A stretch of 64,000 nt of DNA from an uncultured Holdemanella sp. (GTDB lineage: Bacteria > Bacillota_I > Bacilli_A > Erysipelotrichales > Erysipelotrichaceae): the NCBI RefSeq assembly GCF_934754935.1, contig NZ_CAKVJB010000005.1, positions 1 through 64,000 on the forward strand, written 5' to 3'. The translations under genes were made by a program, and so were the position numbers. Below, in pieces: positions 56,090 through 64,000 of this stretch. The notes beneath the pieces were generated by a model, which did not search any database, had not been told where the DNA came from, and was given only the letters and a program-made list of their open reading frames with translations. Positions within the stretch are counted from its first letter, which is position 1. Every line of letters starts with the position of its first letter.

Positions 56090-56443
56090 ATGGAAACATT
56101 GTTCATTGGATATCCACCTTGTTTAACTTGTAAAAAAGCATATAAGGCTTTACAGAATTTAGGGATTGAAGCTACATATCGAAATATTAAAGAAGAAAAT
56201 CCGACAAAAGAAGAAATTCAAAGTTGGATCGATCGAGGTGTAGAATTAAAGAAATTGTTTAATACAAGTGGTATGTTGTATCGTGAATTAAATGTAAAAG
56301 AAAAACGTGAGACATATACACAAGAACAATTGATTGATTTACTTGCCTCAAATGGTATGTTAGTAAAAAGACCGATTGTGATCCAAGGCGATATGATTAT
56401 CATAGGAAACAAAGTTTCAGAATACGAAAATTTACAAAAATAG
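56090..56443 (+). CDS. ArsC/Spx-family thioredoxin-fold protein
   Basis: 117 residues with a CxxC (CLTCKKAYKAL) near the N-terminus and ELNVKEKRETYTQEQLIDLL plus KRPIVIQGD later, as in ArsC/Spx/YffB-type proteins. Spx-type members bind RNA polymerase under thiol stress; others are reductases. Which applies here is unclear. The ATG at 56090 lies one base after the prs stop; an in-frame start further up (56078) lies inside prs and is less likely. Confidence 0.82.
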   Translation: METLFIGYPPCLTCKKAYKALQNLGIEATYRNIKEENPTKEEIQSWIDRGVELKKLFNTSGMLYRELNVKEKRETYTQEQLIDLLASNGMLVKRPIVIQGDMIIIGNKVSEYENLQK

Positions 56444-56468
56444 ACCTGTCACTGACAGGTCTTTCTTT
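56442..56468. terminator. Bidirectional terminator between the ArsC-like gene and tatD
   Basis: AGACCTGTC-AC-TGACAGGTCT with TTTCTTT on the plus side. Both genes end at its flanks. Confidence 0.75.
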
Positions 56469-57216
56469 ATCTAAAAATGGAATTGAAATTCTCCTCTATT
56501 TGTTTACACGCACTTACTTCATCAAGATGTTTAATTTCACAAATCTTCTTTGCGACATATTCTACATACATAGGCTCATTTTCTTTACCTCTATATGGAA
56601 CGGGTGTTAGATATGGAGAATCTGTTTCTGTAATAATTCTATCGATTGGGCATGCTTCTATACATTCAGGTGCTTGTCTAGCATTTTTAAAAGTGATAGG
56701 TCCCGCAAAAGAAATCATAGAATTCATTTTTAAACATTCCATCATCGTTTCTTTACTTCCACTAAAACAATGGAAGATGATTTTAGTTTTTGCGTATTGT
56801 TTTAAAATATCCATGCAGTCTTTTGTTGATTCGCGCATATGAATAGAAATAGGAAGATTGTGTTTATTCGCAATTTGAATTTGTTTGATAAATAGCTCTT
56901 TTTGTAAATCATTAAAACTTGTATCCCAATAGTAATCCAATCCAATTTCTCCTAAACAATCTAAGTATGGAGTTTGATCAATTAAATATTGAATTTCTTT
57001 TTCTTTTATCTCTTTAGCATCACTTGGAAACCATCCAAACGCGACTTTAAAGAATGGATACTTTTCCTTTATTTTTTTTGCACGTTCTAATTCTTCTGGA
57101 CTCGTGCACATGATCATGCAAGATGTAATATTCTTGGCTTGAATATTCTCTATGATTTCATCAATTCGAGTATATAAACGATCACAAGTGATGTGACAAT
57201 GACTATCTGTATACAT
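56467..57216 (-). CDS. tatD: TatD family metal-dependent DNase
   Basis: 249 residues of the TatD amidohydrolase-like family. Metal ligands: DSHCH near the N-terminus, GEIGLDYYW, SIHMRES (His), IFHCFSGS and TETDSPYL. Family members act as 3'-5' exonucleases and may assist DNA repair. AAAGAAGG precedes the ATG at 57216. It stands alone on the minus strand. Confidence 0.9.
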   Translation of the reverse strand: MYTDSHCHITCDRLYTRIDEIIENIQAKNITSCMIMCTSPEELERAKKIKEKYPFFKVAFGWFPSDAKEIKEKEIQYLIDQTPYLDCLGEIGLDYYWDTSFNDLQKELFIKQIQIANKHNLPISIHMRESTKDCMDILKQYAKTKIIFHCFSGSKETMMECLKMNSMISFAGPITFKNARQAPECIEACPIDRIITETDSPYLTPVPYRGKENEPMYVEYVAKKICEIKHLDEVSACKQIEENFNSIFR

Positions 57217-57268
57217 AAATAACCTTCTTTCTTAAAATAGTATATAATTGTGTTAAGTGAGGTGCAAC

Positions 57269-57700
57269 ATGAAAGTAAGTGTAGAATTAAATGTGAGTGA
57301 TAAAGAGTTCTACAATGTGATGATGAAATCATTGCAGGAAGAATTAAACCATGTTTCAAAGAAAAAATTGGAATTAAAAGAAGGATTGAAATATAAGAAA
57401 AAATCAACCCAAAGAAAAGGGGTTGGATCTGAAATTACAGTGCATATTAAAAGATTGGTTCCAAATGAATTATATGTGGCAACCTTTAATACAGCCATTG
57501 ATCATACAACGATTTCATATAAGATTGAAGCATTAAATGAATCAAAAATTAAAGTGACCTATGAAGAAGTATATGAAAATGTATCTTCTCAAAATGTTCC
57601 TGCTTGGAAACAAAAGATGGCGGAAAAGCAATCTATTAAGAAAGCTAAGAAGATGTTTAAAGAAATCGAAAAATTCATTTTAAATGAAAGAAACAAATAA
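57269..57700 (+). CDS. DUF3284 family protein
   Basis: 143 residues, basic, alternating strands and a lysine-rich C-terminal helix (EKQSIKKAKKMFKEIEKFIL). It matches DUF3284 as I know it, a START-like small protein of unknown function often near sugar-uptake genes. The ATG at 57269 has GTGAGGTG before it; the frame opens four codons earlier with GTG. A TATAAT at about 57242 may be its -10. Confidence 0.78.
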   Translation: MKVSVELNVSDKEFYNVMMKSLQEELNHVSKKKLELKEGLKYKKKSTQRKGVGSEITVHIKRLVPNELYVATFNTAIDHTTISYKIEALNESKIKVTYEEVYENVSSQNVPAWKQKMAEKQSIKKAKKMFKEIEKFILNERNK

Positions 57701-57716
57701 TGCAGACTATTCCATA

Positions 57717-57753
57717 AAAGAGGCCAAGTCTTCCATCTTGGTTTCTTTTTTTC
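57717..57753 (+). terminator. Terminator after the DUF3284 gene
   Basis: AAGAGGCCAAG-TCTTCCAT-CTTGGTTTCTT stem with a T-run. Confidence 0.8.
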
Positions 57754-57817
57754 TATAAGTGCGTTATAACGTTGGTGTAGAAAAGCTTTAACCCAACGAA
57801 AAAAGGAGGAATTGGAT

Positions 57818-57988
57818 ATGAAAAAGTTAGGTTATTTAGCAGGAGCATCATTATTGTTTGTTCCAATGCCTCTGTATGCAGCAGGAATTGGTTCTAGCAA
57901 TCAAATTTTTACTCACACCGGATGGTTCTCAGTTATTTGCATGGCAACAATTGGTGTTGGAGTAGCAATTTGTTCAAAACATAAATAA
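57818..57988 (+). CDS. Small secreted or membrane peptide, 56 residues
   Basis: MKKLGYLAGASLLFVPMPLYAAGI is a clear signal-peptide-like start (two Lys, hydrophobic core, AxA-like AAG site; only a part is quoted as position 1-24). It is followed by a short polar stretch (SSNQIFTHTGW) and a second hydrophobic segment (FSVICMATIGVGVAIC), ending SKHK. AAAGGAGGA lies 8 bases before the ATG, and a terminator follows at 58000, so this is a well-formed gene. The leader contains CGTTGG/CCAACG inverted sequences (57769-57799). The family and function are unknown. Confidence 0.75.
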   Translation: MKKLGYLAGASLLFVPMPLYAAGIGSSNQIFTHTGWFSVICMATIGVGVAICSKHK

Positions 57989-57999
57989 TAATAATGAAG

Positions 58000-58031
58000 A
58001 AGGAATACAGTAATTGTATCCCTTTTTCTTT
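58000..58031 (+). terminator. Terminator after the small peptide gene
   Basis: AGGAATACA-GTAAT-TGTATCCCT with one mismatch, followed by TTTTCTTTT. Confidence 0.75.
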
Positions 58032-58085
58032 TGCGTTAAAGAATTTACAATAATAACATATGTTACCTACTTGTTTTGTGGATTG

Positions 58086-58094
58086 TGTTATACT
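58086..58094 (+). promoter_or_regulatory. Extended -10 promoter of the Crp-family gene
   Basis: TGTTATACT, an extended -10 with one departure from TATAAT, 29 bases before the start. No good -35. Confidence 0.5.
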
Positions 58095-58123
58095 GAGTTA
58101 ACTAGTAGAGAAAGGGATTTTTT

Positions 58124-58780
58124 ATGGGCAGTAATTATTTAATAAAATTTCTTGAAGAAAAAGATGTGCCTACAGTTACAAAGAAAAGACATACATATTT
58201 AACATATTATGGATTAGAACAACAAGATACATATGTTTTAAAAGAAGGAGTTATTAAGACAAGTATAATTTTGCGTGATGGGCGCGAATTTAATATATCT
58301 TATATTAAAGGACCGGATATTATCTCGCTTTTAAAAGATGAAGTAAGTCAATATACATCGGCACCATTTAATGTTCGTATAGAAAGTGAAACAGCGACAT
58401 TTTATCGTATTCCAAGAGTGTTATTTTGGGAATATGTAAACCAAGATCCAAAATTACAGGACTATGTAAATTCATATTATCGTAATAAATTAGCAGAAGC
58501 TATTTTTAGACAGCAACTTATGACAATGAATGGCAAAAATGGGGCGGTTTGTGCATTTATTTATCAATTAATTCCATTATTTGGAAGGGAAGTAAATAAT
58601 GGTATTTTGATTGATTTCCAAGTCACAAATGATGATATTGCAGGATTCTGTGGTATTTCTACAAGAAATAGTGTAAACCGTATTTTAAGAGGTTTACGTG
58701 AAGAAAATATCATCACAATGGTGAATCAAAAGATCGTTGTTTTAGACAAAGATTATTTAAAACAGTTTATTCAGGCATAA
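58124..58780 (+). CDS. Crp/Fnr family transcriptional regulator
   Basis: 218 residues: an N-terminal cupin-like effector domain (about 20-110), a dimerisation helix and a C-terminal winged HTH (FQVTNDDIAGFCGISTRNSV, then NRILRGLREENII). It has no Fnr-type cysteine cluster near the N-terminus and no obvious cAMP pocket, more like the PrfA/Flp branch. The targets are unknown; the adjacent divergent transporters converge on it. AGAAAGGGA precedes the ATG. Confidence 0.85.
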   Translation: MGSNYLIKFLEEKDVPTVTKKRHTYLTYYGLEQQDTYVLKEGVIKTSIILRDGREFNISYIKGPDIISLLKDEVSQYTSAPFNVRIESETATFYRIPRVLFWEYVNQDPKLQDYVNSYYRNKLAEAIFRQQLMTMNGKNGAVCAFIYQLIPLFGREVNNGILIDFQVTNDDIAGFCGISTRNSVNRILRGLREENIITMVNQKIVVLDKDYLKQFIQA

Positions 58781-58787
58781 TACAAAA

Positions 58788-58816
58788 CAAGGCGCAGAAG
58801 TTAATTCTGCGCTTTA
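58788..58816. terminator. Bidirectional terminator between the Crp-family gene and the MATE operon
   Basis: GCGCAGAA-GTTAA-TTCTGCGC perfect 8-bp stem. It overlaps the stop codon of the minus-strand MATE gene. Confidence 0.75.
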
Positions 58817-60138
58817 AATGGTTTTATGATCTTTTGGTATGAATATAATAATTGACTGGCCATTAAGCACCAGATAATGGGTTCGCATAAACAAACACCT
58901 AAGTATTTAAATATCGGAACTAAAAATATTGTAAACACGATTTTTCCAAGGAACTCAATTACACTCGAAATCAATGGTGTGATTTTATATCCAAAACCTT
59001 GAATCGCATTTCTTAAATTAAGTAAGATACTTAAAACTATAAAGAATGGGATGTTGATTTTTAAATACATAGCTCCATTTTTAAGTACGATAGGATTGTT
59101 TGATCCGGAAAGAAAATGAACTAAGTTTTCTGCAGAAAAGAAGATAAGAATACTTAAGAAAATTGGATAAATGATGCCACACATATTCGCAAGATGAACA
59201 CCTTTTATAATACGACCATAGTTTTGTGCACCTTTATTTTGAGATACGAAGGTTGCCATAGAAGCGGCAAGAGTAGAAAGTGGAAGACAAAATAAAGACA
59301 TCAACTTTCGTGCAGCTGTATGAGCAGCTATAATTTGTGTTCCAAGACTATTGATTCCTGTTTGAAGAATAATTGTACCGATAGATACAATGGAAAACAT
59401 AAATCCCATTGAAAATCCTTGTCCCAATAAATCATTAACCATATTCGACTCAATATGAAAGTGTTCTTTTTTTGGAATCAATATTTTAGCACTTCTCCAA
59501 ATTAGAAAGAAACATATAATGGTAGATATGCCTTGTGCAATAACAGTCGCAACAGCAGCTCCAAAGACACCCATATCAAGTATTGTGATACAAAGTATAT
59601 CGAGTGCAATATTGATGATAGAAGAACAAAAAAGCACAATCAAAGGACGTAGACTATCTCCTATAGCTCGTAACATACCGGCTCCTAAATTATAGAACAT
59701 GGTAATAATCAAGAAAGCTGAAATGCAACGAATGTAGTTTAAAGAGTCGTGATAAATACTTTGTGGAGTTTTTAAAATGGTTAATAGGTAGGGCATTGAA
59801 AAATATGAAATGATTGTGATTGCGATTGAAATAATGAGCCCTAAGACTAAAGAAGCAGCAACACTTTTCTTTAATTCATCTTCGCTTTTTGACCCAAAAT
59901 AACGAGCTGTAACAATACTAAAACCAGTTCCACAACCATTAGAAAACTGTACAATCAATTCAAAGATTGCGGCAGTGGCTCCCATGGCAGCCAGTGCATT
60001 ATCGCCTAAAAAATGTCCAACTAATACAGTGTCAATTGTATTATAAAGTTGTTGAAATAGATTGGAAAAGAAAAGTGGAATCACAAAGAAAAGTAGTCCT
60101 TTTGCGATGCTTCCATGAGTTAAAGAATGATTTTTCAT
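58801..60138 (-). CDS. MATE family efflux transporter (second of pair)
   Basis: 445 residues, twelve hydrophobic segments, MATE/NorM type (IPLFFSNLFQQLYNTIDTVLVG at the start of helix 1; parts quoted). Exports drugs or metabolites with Na+ or H+. Start chosen at ATG 60138 with AAAAGGAGGC 8 bases before; it overlaps the upstream MATE stop by 4 bases (ATGA). The frame is open 12 codons further upstream, but without a site. Substrate unknown. Confidence 0.9.
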   Translation of the reverse strand: MKNHSLTHGSIAKGLLFFVIPLFFSNLFQQLYNTIDTVLVGHFLGDNALAAMGATAAIFELIVQFSNGCGTGFSIVTARYFGSKSEDELKKSVAASLVLGLIISIAITIISYFSMPYLLTILKTPQSIYHDSLNYIRCISAFLIITMFYNLGAGMLRAIGDSLRPLIVLFCSSIINIALDILCITILDMGVFGAAVATVIAQGISTIICFFLIWRSAKILIPKKEHFHIESNMVNDLLGQGFSMGFMFSIVSIGTIILQTGINSLGTQIIAAHTAARKLMSLFCLPLSTLAASMATFVSQNKGAQNYGRIIKGVHLANMCGIIYPIFLSILIFFSAENLVHFLSGSNNPIVLKNGAMYLKINIPFFIVLSILLNLRNAIQGFGYKITPLISSVIEFLGKIVFTIFLVPIFKYLGVCLCEPIIWCLMASQLLYSYQKIIKPFKAQN

Positions 60139-61469
60139 GAAACAAGCCTCCTTTTTGAATATAGAATAAACCATGTTACTAAAACAATACCTTTTATGAT
60201 GCTAGAAACAGAAATAGCCCACCATACACCGTTAACACCTAAGAAATGCGAGAATACAAGGGCCATAGGAATTCTTGCGGAAGTAAAGACAATGGAAACA
60301 ATACTTGGAGGTAATGTTTTACCTAATCCATTAAAAGCTCCTTGTGTTGCGATTTCTATGCACATGAAGAGTTGTGAGAATCCAAGTATAACTAGATAGT
60401 CAATTCCATATGGAAGGATATTAGGTTCGTGGATAAAACAAGAAAATATAGGACCCGGAAGGAAAATTAATATACATGAAGTAAGTAATCCCCATAAACC
60501 AACGACAAGCATCCCTGTTTTGTATCCTTTGCGAACACGATTATAGTTTTTTGCTCCATAATTTTGCGATGTGAACGCATTGATTGATGCACTAAATCCA
60601 TCGGCAGCCATCCATGAAATAGATTCAATTTGAGAACCTACTTTTTGAACGGCAACACTTATAGCACCAAAGCTAGAAATCAATCGTGCAATATACATAG
60701 AAATGCATGTGAATAACATGCTCTGAATAGAAGGTGGAAAGCCTATCTTTAATATTTCAGATATGTGATTTTTATCGGGTTTGGATAATAAGTTTATTTC
60801 TTGGAATAAATCTAAGTTTTTAGCGTCATACAAAAAAAATAAAGTAACAATGATTTGGGCGATAATGGTTGCCAGAGCAGCTCCAATGACTCTAAGATTA
60901 AATATAAAAATTAAAACAGGATCTAATATAAGATTTAAAACTAAACCAGTTGTGGTTGCGATAAAAGTACTTTTTGAATGACCCGCAGCCGTTAGAATAC
61001 CTGTGAAGATTTGATTCACAAACGAGAAAATAATAAATCCACATGTAATCCATAGATAATTTTGTGCGTCTTGAATAATTGTTGGATCTGTTAAATTAAA
61101 GAGTCGGATTAAATTCTTTTGAAAAACAATAATAAGGATTCCATAAATCATCGCAAAAAAGATTGAGCTTTGAAATGCAGCTTCAATATAATTTTTGGTT
61201 TCCTTTTTATTATTAGCTCCTAGACTTTGTCCAACTAAAGCTTGAGAACCAATTTTAGGCATATTTACGAGTCCATTTGCCAAATACATAAAATTGCCAG
61301 ATACCCCAACACTGGCAACGGCACCAGACCCTAAAAATCCAATCCACAACATATCTACTAGGTTATATGCCATTTGAATAAAATAAGTGGCCATAATTGG
61401 AATTGCCAATAGGCTTAACGATTTAAATATAGGACCATGTAATAGGTCAACACTCTGATTTTTTTTCAT
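60135..61469 (-). CDS. MATE family efflux transporter (first of pair)
   Basis: 444 residues, twelve hydrophobic segments (IPIMATYFIQMAYNLVDMLW at helix 1). It belongs to the same superfamily as the downstream gene but is clearly divergent from it. The two are translationally coupled through ATGA, so they may act together or simply be a duplicated operon. Preceded by AT-rich sequence; no strong Shine-Dalgarno was identified before 61469. Confidence 0.88.
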   Translation of the reverse strand: MKKNQSVDLLHGPIFKSLSLLAIPIMATYFIQMAYNLVDMLWIGFLGSGAVASVGVSGNFMYLANGLVNMPKIGSQALVGQSLGANNKKETKNYIEAAFQSSIFFAMIYGILIIVFQKNLIRLFNLTDPTIIQDAQNYLWITCGFIIFSFVNQIFTGILTAAGHSKSTFIATTTGLVLNLILDPVLIFIFNLRVIGAALATIIAQIIVTLFFLYDAKNLDLFQEINLLSKPDKNHISEILKIGFPPSIQSMLFTCISMYIARLISSFGAISVAVQKVGSQIESISWMAADGFSASINAFTSQNYGAKNYNRVRKGYKTGMLVVGLWGLLTSCILIFLPGPIFSCFIHEPNILPYGIDYLVILGFSQLFMCIEIATQGAFNGLGKTLPPSIVSIVFTSARIPMALVFSHFLGVNGVWWAISVSSIIKGIVLVTWFILYSKRRLVS

Positions 61470-61504
61470 ACAGTGATTATTGTAGCAATTTTTTAAATAT
61501 AAAA

Positions 61505-61540
61505 CAAAAAAGAAATCTAAGATATGCTTAAATTTCTTTT
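61505..61540 (-). terminator. Terminator of deoC
   Basis: Minus strand: AAGAAATTTAAG-CATAT-CTTAGATTTCTT followed by TTTTG, 7 bases beyond the deoC stop. Confidence 0.8.
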
Positions 61541-61546
61541 AAATAA

Positions 61547-62203
61547 TTATTGATTATATTCTTCTACGATTTGTACTGTTGCACTTGCACCAATTCGAGT
61601 AGCACCAGCCTCAATCATTTCTTTTACTTCAGTATATGAATGGATGCCACCAGCCGCTTTTACTTCAACATCATTTCCAACTGTATCTTTCATCAATTTC
61701 ACATCTTCTTTTGTGGCTCCACCTGTGCCAAAACCAGTGCTTGTTTTAATGAAATCTGGTTTAACTTCTTTAGCGATTTCAGCGCATTTTTTGATTTCTT
61801 CTTTCGTTAGATAGCAATTTTCAAAAATCACTTTAATTCCTTTGTTTTGTTCGTGACAAATATTTGTTAGAGTTTCCATCTCCTCTTTTACTTTGTCAAA
61901 TTTGCCCATTTTCACATCGCCAACATTTAAGACATAGTCAATTTCATCTGCACCATCTTTTAATGCCTCTTTCGTTTCGTAAGCTTTTGTGTTTAATCCG
62001 CATTGTCCTAGTGGAAAACCCACAACACTACAAACCATTACGTTTGTATCTTTTAGTAATTCCTTACAATAAGCAACCCATTCTTCGTTAACACAAACGC
62101 TTGCGGTATTTAATTCTCTTGCTTGTTGACAAAGTGTATCAATGTCTTTTTTTGTGGCAAATGCCTTTAAAAATGTGTGATCGAAATATTTATTGAATTC
62201 CAT
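61547..62203 (-). CDS. deoC: Deoxyribose-phosphate aldolase
   Basis: 218 residues, TIM-barrel class I aldolase splitting 2-deoxyribose-5-phosphate into glyceraldehyde-3-phosphate and acetaldehyde. The Schiff-base Lys lies in FIKTSTGFG; CSVVGFPLG, EIDYVLNVG and VKAAGGI are further active-site parts. AGGAGG before the ATG overlaps the stop codon region of the regulator gene, 9 bases upstream, so both form one transcript. Confidence 0.95.
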   Translation of the reverse strand: MEFNKYFDHTFLKAFATKKDIDTLCQQARELNTASVCVNEEWVAYCKELLKDTNVMVCSVVGFPLGQCGLNTKAYETKEALKDGADEIDYVLNVGDVKMGKFDKVKEEMETLTNICHEQNKGIKVIFENCYLTKEEIKKCAEIAKEVKPDFIKTSTGFGTGGATKEDVKLMKDTVGNDVEVKAAGGIHSYTEVKEMIEAGATRIGASATVQIVEEYNQ

Positions 62204-62212
62204 GATAACCTC

Positions 62213-64000
62213 CTATTTTTCGATATGTTTATCTATATATGAATATATTTCGGCTGGTGAATTTAAGCTTGCGATTTGATCAATACTTTTTTTCTTAGAG
62301 AAAATATTAAGCATATCATTTAATACATGAATATGTTTCGTTTTATCTTCTGCACAAAGTACAAGAATAATTCTGGCGTTTTGACCATTTAAAAAAGGCA
62401 CAGGTTCCTTGAATGTACACATTGATACATCTAATCGATTTACGCCATTTTCAATCGCAGAGTGTGCTAACACAAGATCATCAGCTAAAAACATATATAA
62501 GCCTTTATTTTTTTGATCATTTATGATGGCATTCACATAATCATGTGAAATAGAACCATCATCTAATAATGGTTGTGCTGAGATGTGAATAGCTTCTTCC
62601 CAGCTGACTTGTGAATTTACACATTGAATATGGGACCCTTTCAAAAAGTCTAATAAACCTCGATCATAAGTTTTGTGAGGTACTTTTTGTACTTGTATAC
62701 TTGAATAATAATCTTGTAGATTTTTATGGAAGTCATTTAATTGATCGGGATTAATATAATTTGATGCGATTTTCAAAATGTCATCAATTTGCATTTTTGC
62801 CTGTGGCTCTGTAGCCATACAATTTCTAAGTATTGCCACACGATCTTGATCTGTAAGTATTGGATGAACCATGATTAATCTTTGTTCATTGGCTAACATT
62901 ACTGTTGAAATTACAACATCATAATCATGATTTGGCCTATAACTACTGAGTGGTATGTTTTTGATTTCGGTTGCTTGTGGTACTAAAGTAGAAACTTCTT
63001 GGCGTAGCATATTTCCTGTTCCAATGCCATTTGGGCAGATAATCATGATTCTAAATGCATGTTTATTCGCTTTTTGTGTAGGCATAAAAGCCCCAAAATG
63101 TAATGTTAGATAAGCAACTTCAGCGTCAGAAATTAAAGAATCTAAGTCACTTTCTAAGATTTTACAAGCACGTTTTGTAAGTTCAAATAATTCTTCATAC
63201 TCAGTTTTTATGTTATTTAACATAGGATTTCCAAGCTGTATACCATATTTAAAACGATATAGAGAAGTTTTTAAATGAGCATTGATCGCATTGATCAATT
63301 CTTCTTCGCGATCATAGAATACATAAGAGATTCTTTCAAATTCATGAACAAGGGCTTTGGCAATTTCATATGTTTTATCTTCTTCCTTCATTACATTTAC
63401 AGGAATGGTTTGAAGTCTAGATCCTAGCAAGTGTAATGCAATATAAATTTTTTCATGATCTTTTAAATTTGGAAAATATTTATTGATTAGATGATATTCA
63501 TTTGTTTCTATGATTTCTTCTTCATCCATATCTGAAAATGAGATTTCATCATTTCTATTTTGGATTGTAGATAAAAAGACGGCTAGAGCAGGTAAAATGC
63601 CACTTACATATTCAGCGTGTAATTCAGATTCAATCTTTTTAAGAGTATTCAATATATCATAGACTTTTTGAGCATCAAAAGTTTCAATTACATGATTTTC
63701 ATAAAAATGCCAAAGACTAGGAAACAACATAAAGAAAACAGCTCTCTTTTTAATGATATCTCCATTAATGCGGTATCCATCTTTTATGTTGTAAGTAAGT
63801 TGAAGTGCATAATTCTCTAAGAAAGTATCAACAGATTTTAAATCATTGATGATTGTGTTTCGGCTTACTTGGCAAATATCCATAAAATCTTCAATGTATA
63901 AAGGATGATTTCGCACGATTATAGTACATATTTCAATGCGTTGTCTTTCTTCTGGTGTAAAGACCAATATGCTTTCACTTTTTGTTTGATTTAATGTTTT
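62213..64000 (-). CDS. PRD/PTS transcriptional regulator (BglG/MtlR type), N-terminus beyond the window
   Basis: About 595 residues are visible; the frame is open to the window edge, so the N-terminal HTH is probably cut. Seen in order: an HTH/Mga-like segment (DFMDICQVSRNTIINDLKSV), PRD modules (HLLGSRLQTIPVN; LTLHFGAFMP), an EIIB-like domain with MIICPNGIGTG (Cys), and a C-terminal EIIA-like domain with VLAHSAIENGV (His) ending SYIDKHIEK. Such regulators sense PTS phosphorylation of a sugar system. Coupled to deoC (9-base gap), it may control use of a deoxyribose- or nucleoside-linked substrate; the cognate PTS is not visible. Confidence 0.85.
   Translation of the reverse strand, partial: KTLNQTKSESILVFTPEERQRIEICTIIVRNHPLYIEDFMDICQVSRNTIINDLKSVDTFLENYALQLTYNIKDGYRINGDIIKKRAVFFMLFPSLWHFYENHVIETFDAQKVYDILNTLKKIESELHAEYVSGILPALAVFLSTIQNRNDEISFSDMDEEEIIETNEYHLINKYFPNLKDHEKIYIALHLLGSRLQTIPVNVMKEEDKTYEIAKALVHEFERISYVFYDREEELINAINAHLKTSLYRFKYGIQLGNPMLNNIKTEYEELFELTKRACKILESDLDSLISDAEVAYLTLHFGAFMPTQKANKHAFRIMIICPNGIGTGNMLRQEVSTLVPQATEIKNIPLSSYRPNHDYDVVISTVMLANEQRLIMVHPILTDQDRVAILRNCMATEPQAKMQIDDILKIASNYINPDQLNDFHKNLQDYYSSIQVQKVPHKTYDRGLLDFLKGSHIQCVNSQVSWEEAIHISAQPLLDDGSISHDYVNAIINDQKNKGLYMFLADDLVLAHSAIENGVNRLDVSMCTFKEPVPFLNGQNARIILVLCAEDKTKHIHVLNDMLNIFSKKKSIDQIASLNSPAEIYSYIDKHIEK

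Overview
The window looks like the replication-origin region of a low-GC Gram-positive bacterium, most likely an Erysipelotrichia-type Firmicute. This is inferred from AT-rich composition, strong Shine-Dalgarno sites, T-box leaders, a glmS ribozyme, RNA polymerase delta, CDP-glycerol-type wall teichoic acid genes and the gene order; no species can be named from sequence alone. Genes left of about 10.8 kb lie on the minus strand (serS, gyrA, gyrB, recF, yaaA, dnaN, dnaA). Most genes to the right lie on the plus strand (rpmH, rnpA, yidC, khpB and onward). Coding strand flips at an AT-rich gap (10833-11228) carrying several DnaA-box-like sites, as expected at oriC.

Layout. 0.1-2.3 kb: serS with a serine T-box and a decayed membrane-protein gene. 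2.3-10.8 kb: the gyrase/recF/dnaN/dnaA block. 11.2-15.5 kb: an accessory island next to oriC, with one intact FemX/MurM-type peptidyltransferase and a second, broken copy. The broken copy carries a TnpB-only IS200/IS605-type element, an inferred deletion and a 16-bp tandem duplication. 15.5-26.1 kb: rpmH-rnpA-yidC-khpB, pth-mfd-rqcP-mutT-HD hydrolase, ywiB-argS-rpoE. 26.3-32.9 kb: a teichoic-acid export and polymerisation cluster (tagG, tagH, tagD and three CDP-glycerol-transferase-family proteins). 33.0-34.5 kb: a YkvI-family transporter behind a T-box whose specifier reads as isoleucine. 34.5-38.2 kb: relQ/DUF4230 facing rsmG-parA-parB. 38.3-40.8 kb: glmS with its ribozyme, converging with a DUF5662 gene. 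41.4-47.4 kb: an oligopeptide ABC transporter operon with a small membrane protein at its end, then pepF, rpmE and an aminotransferase. 50.9-56.4 kb: comFA-comFC, a bitopic coiled-coil protein with MapZ-like topology, a GlmU lacking its acetyltransferase domain, prs and an ArsC/Spx-like protein. 56.5-64 kb: tatD, DUF3284, a 56-residue secreted peptide, a Crp-family regulator, two coupled MATE transporters, deoC and a PRD/PTS regulator cut by the window edge.

The window joins chromosome replication and segregation (dnaA, dnaN, gyrase, parAB) with envelope building (FemX, teichoic acid genes, glmS, glmU, a possible division anchor) and peptide uptake and breakdown (opp plus pepF). The least ordinary items are the zinc-ribbon-less TnpB element with its candidate guide RNA at the FemX pseudogene, the isoleucine T-box on a YkvI-type transporter, the truncated GlmU, the glmS leader with a terminator-like hairpin over its ribosome-binding site and no terminator at its stop codon, and the MapZ-like bitopic protein. 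No CRISPR array, rRNA or tRNA was recognised.
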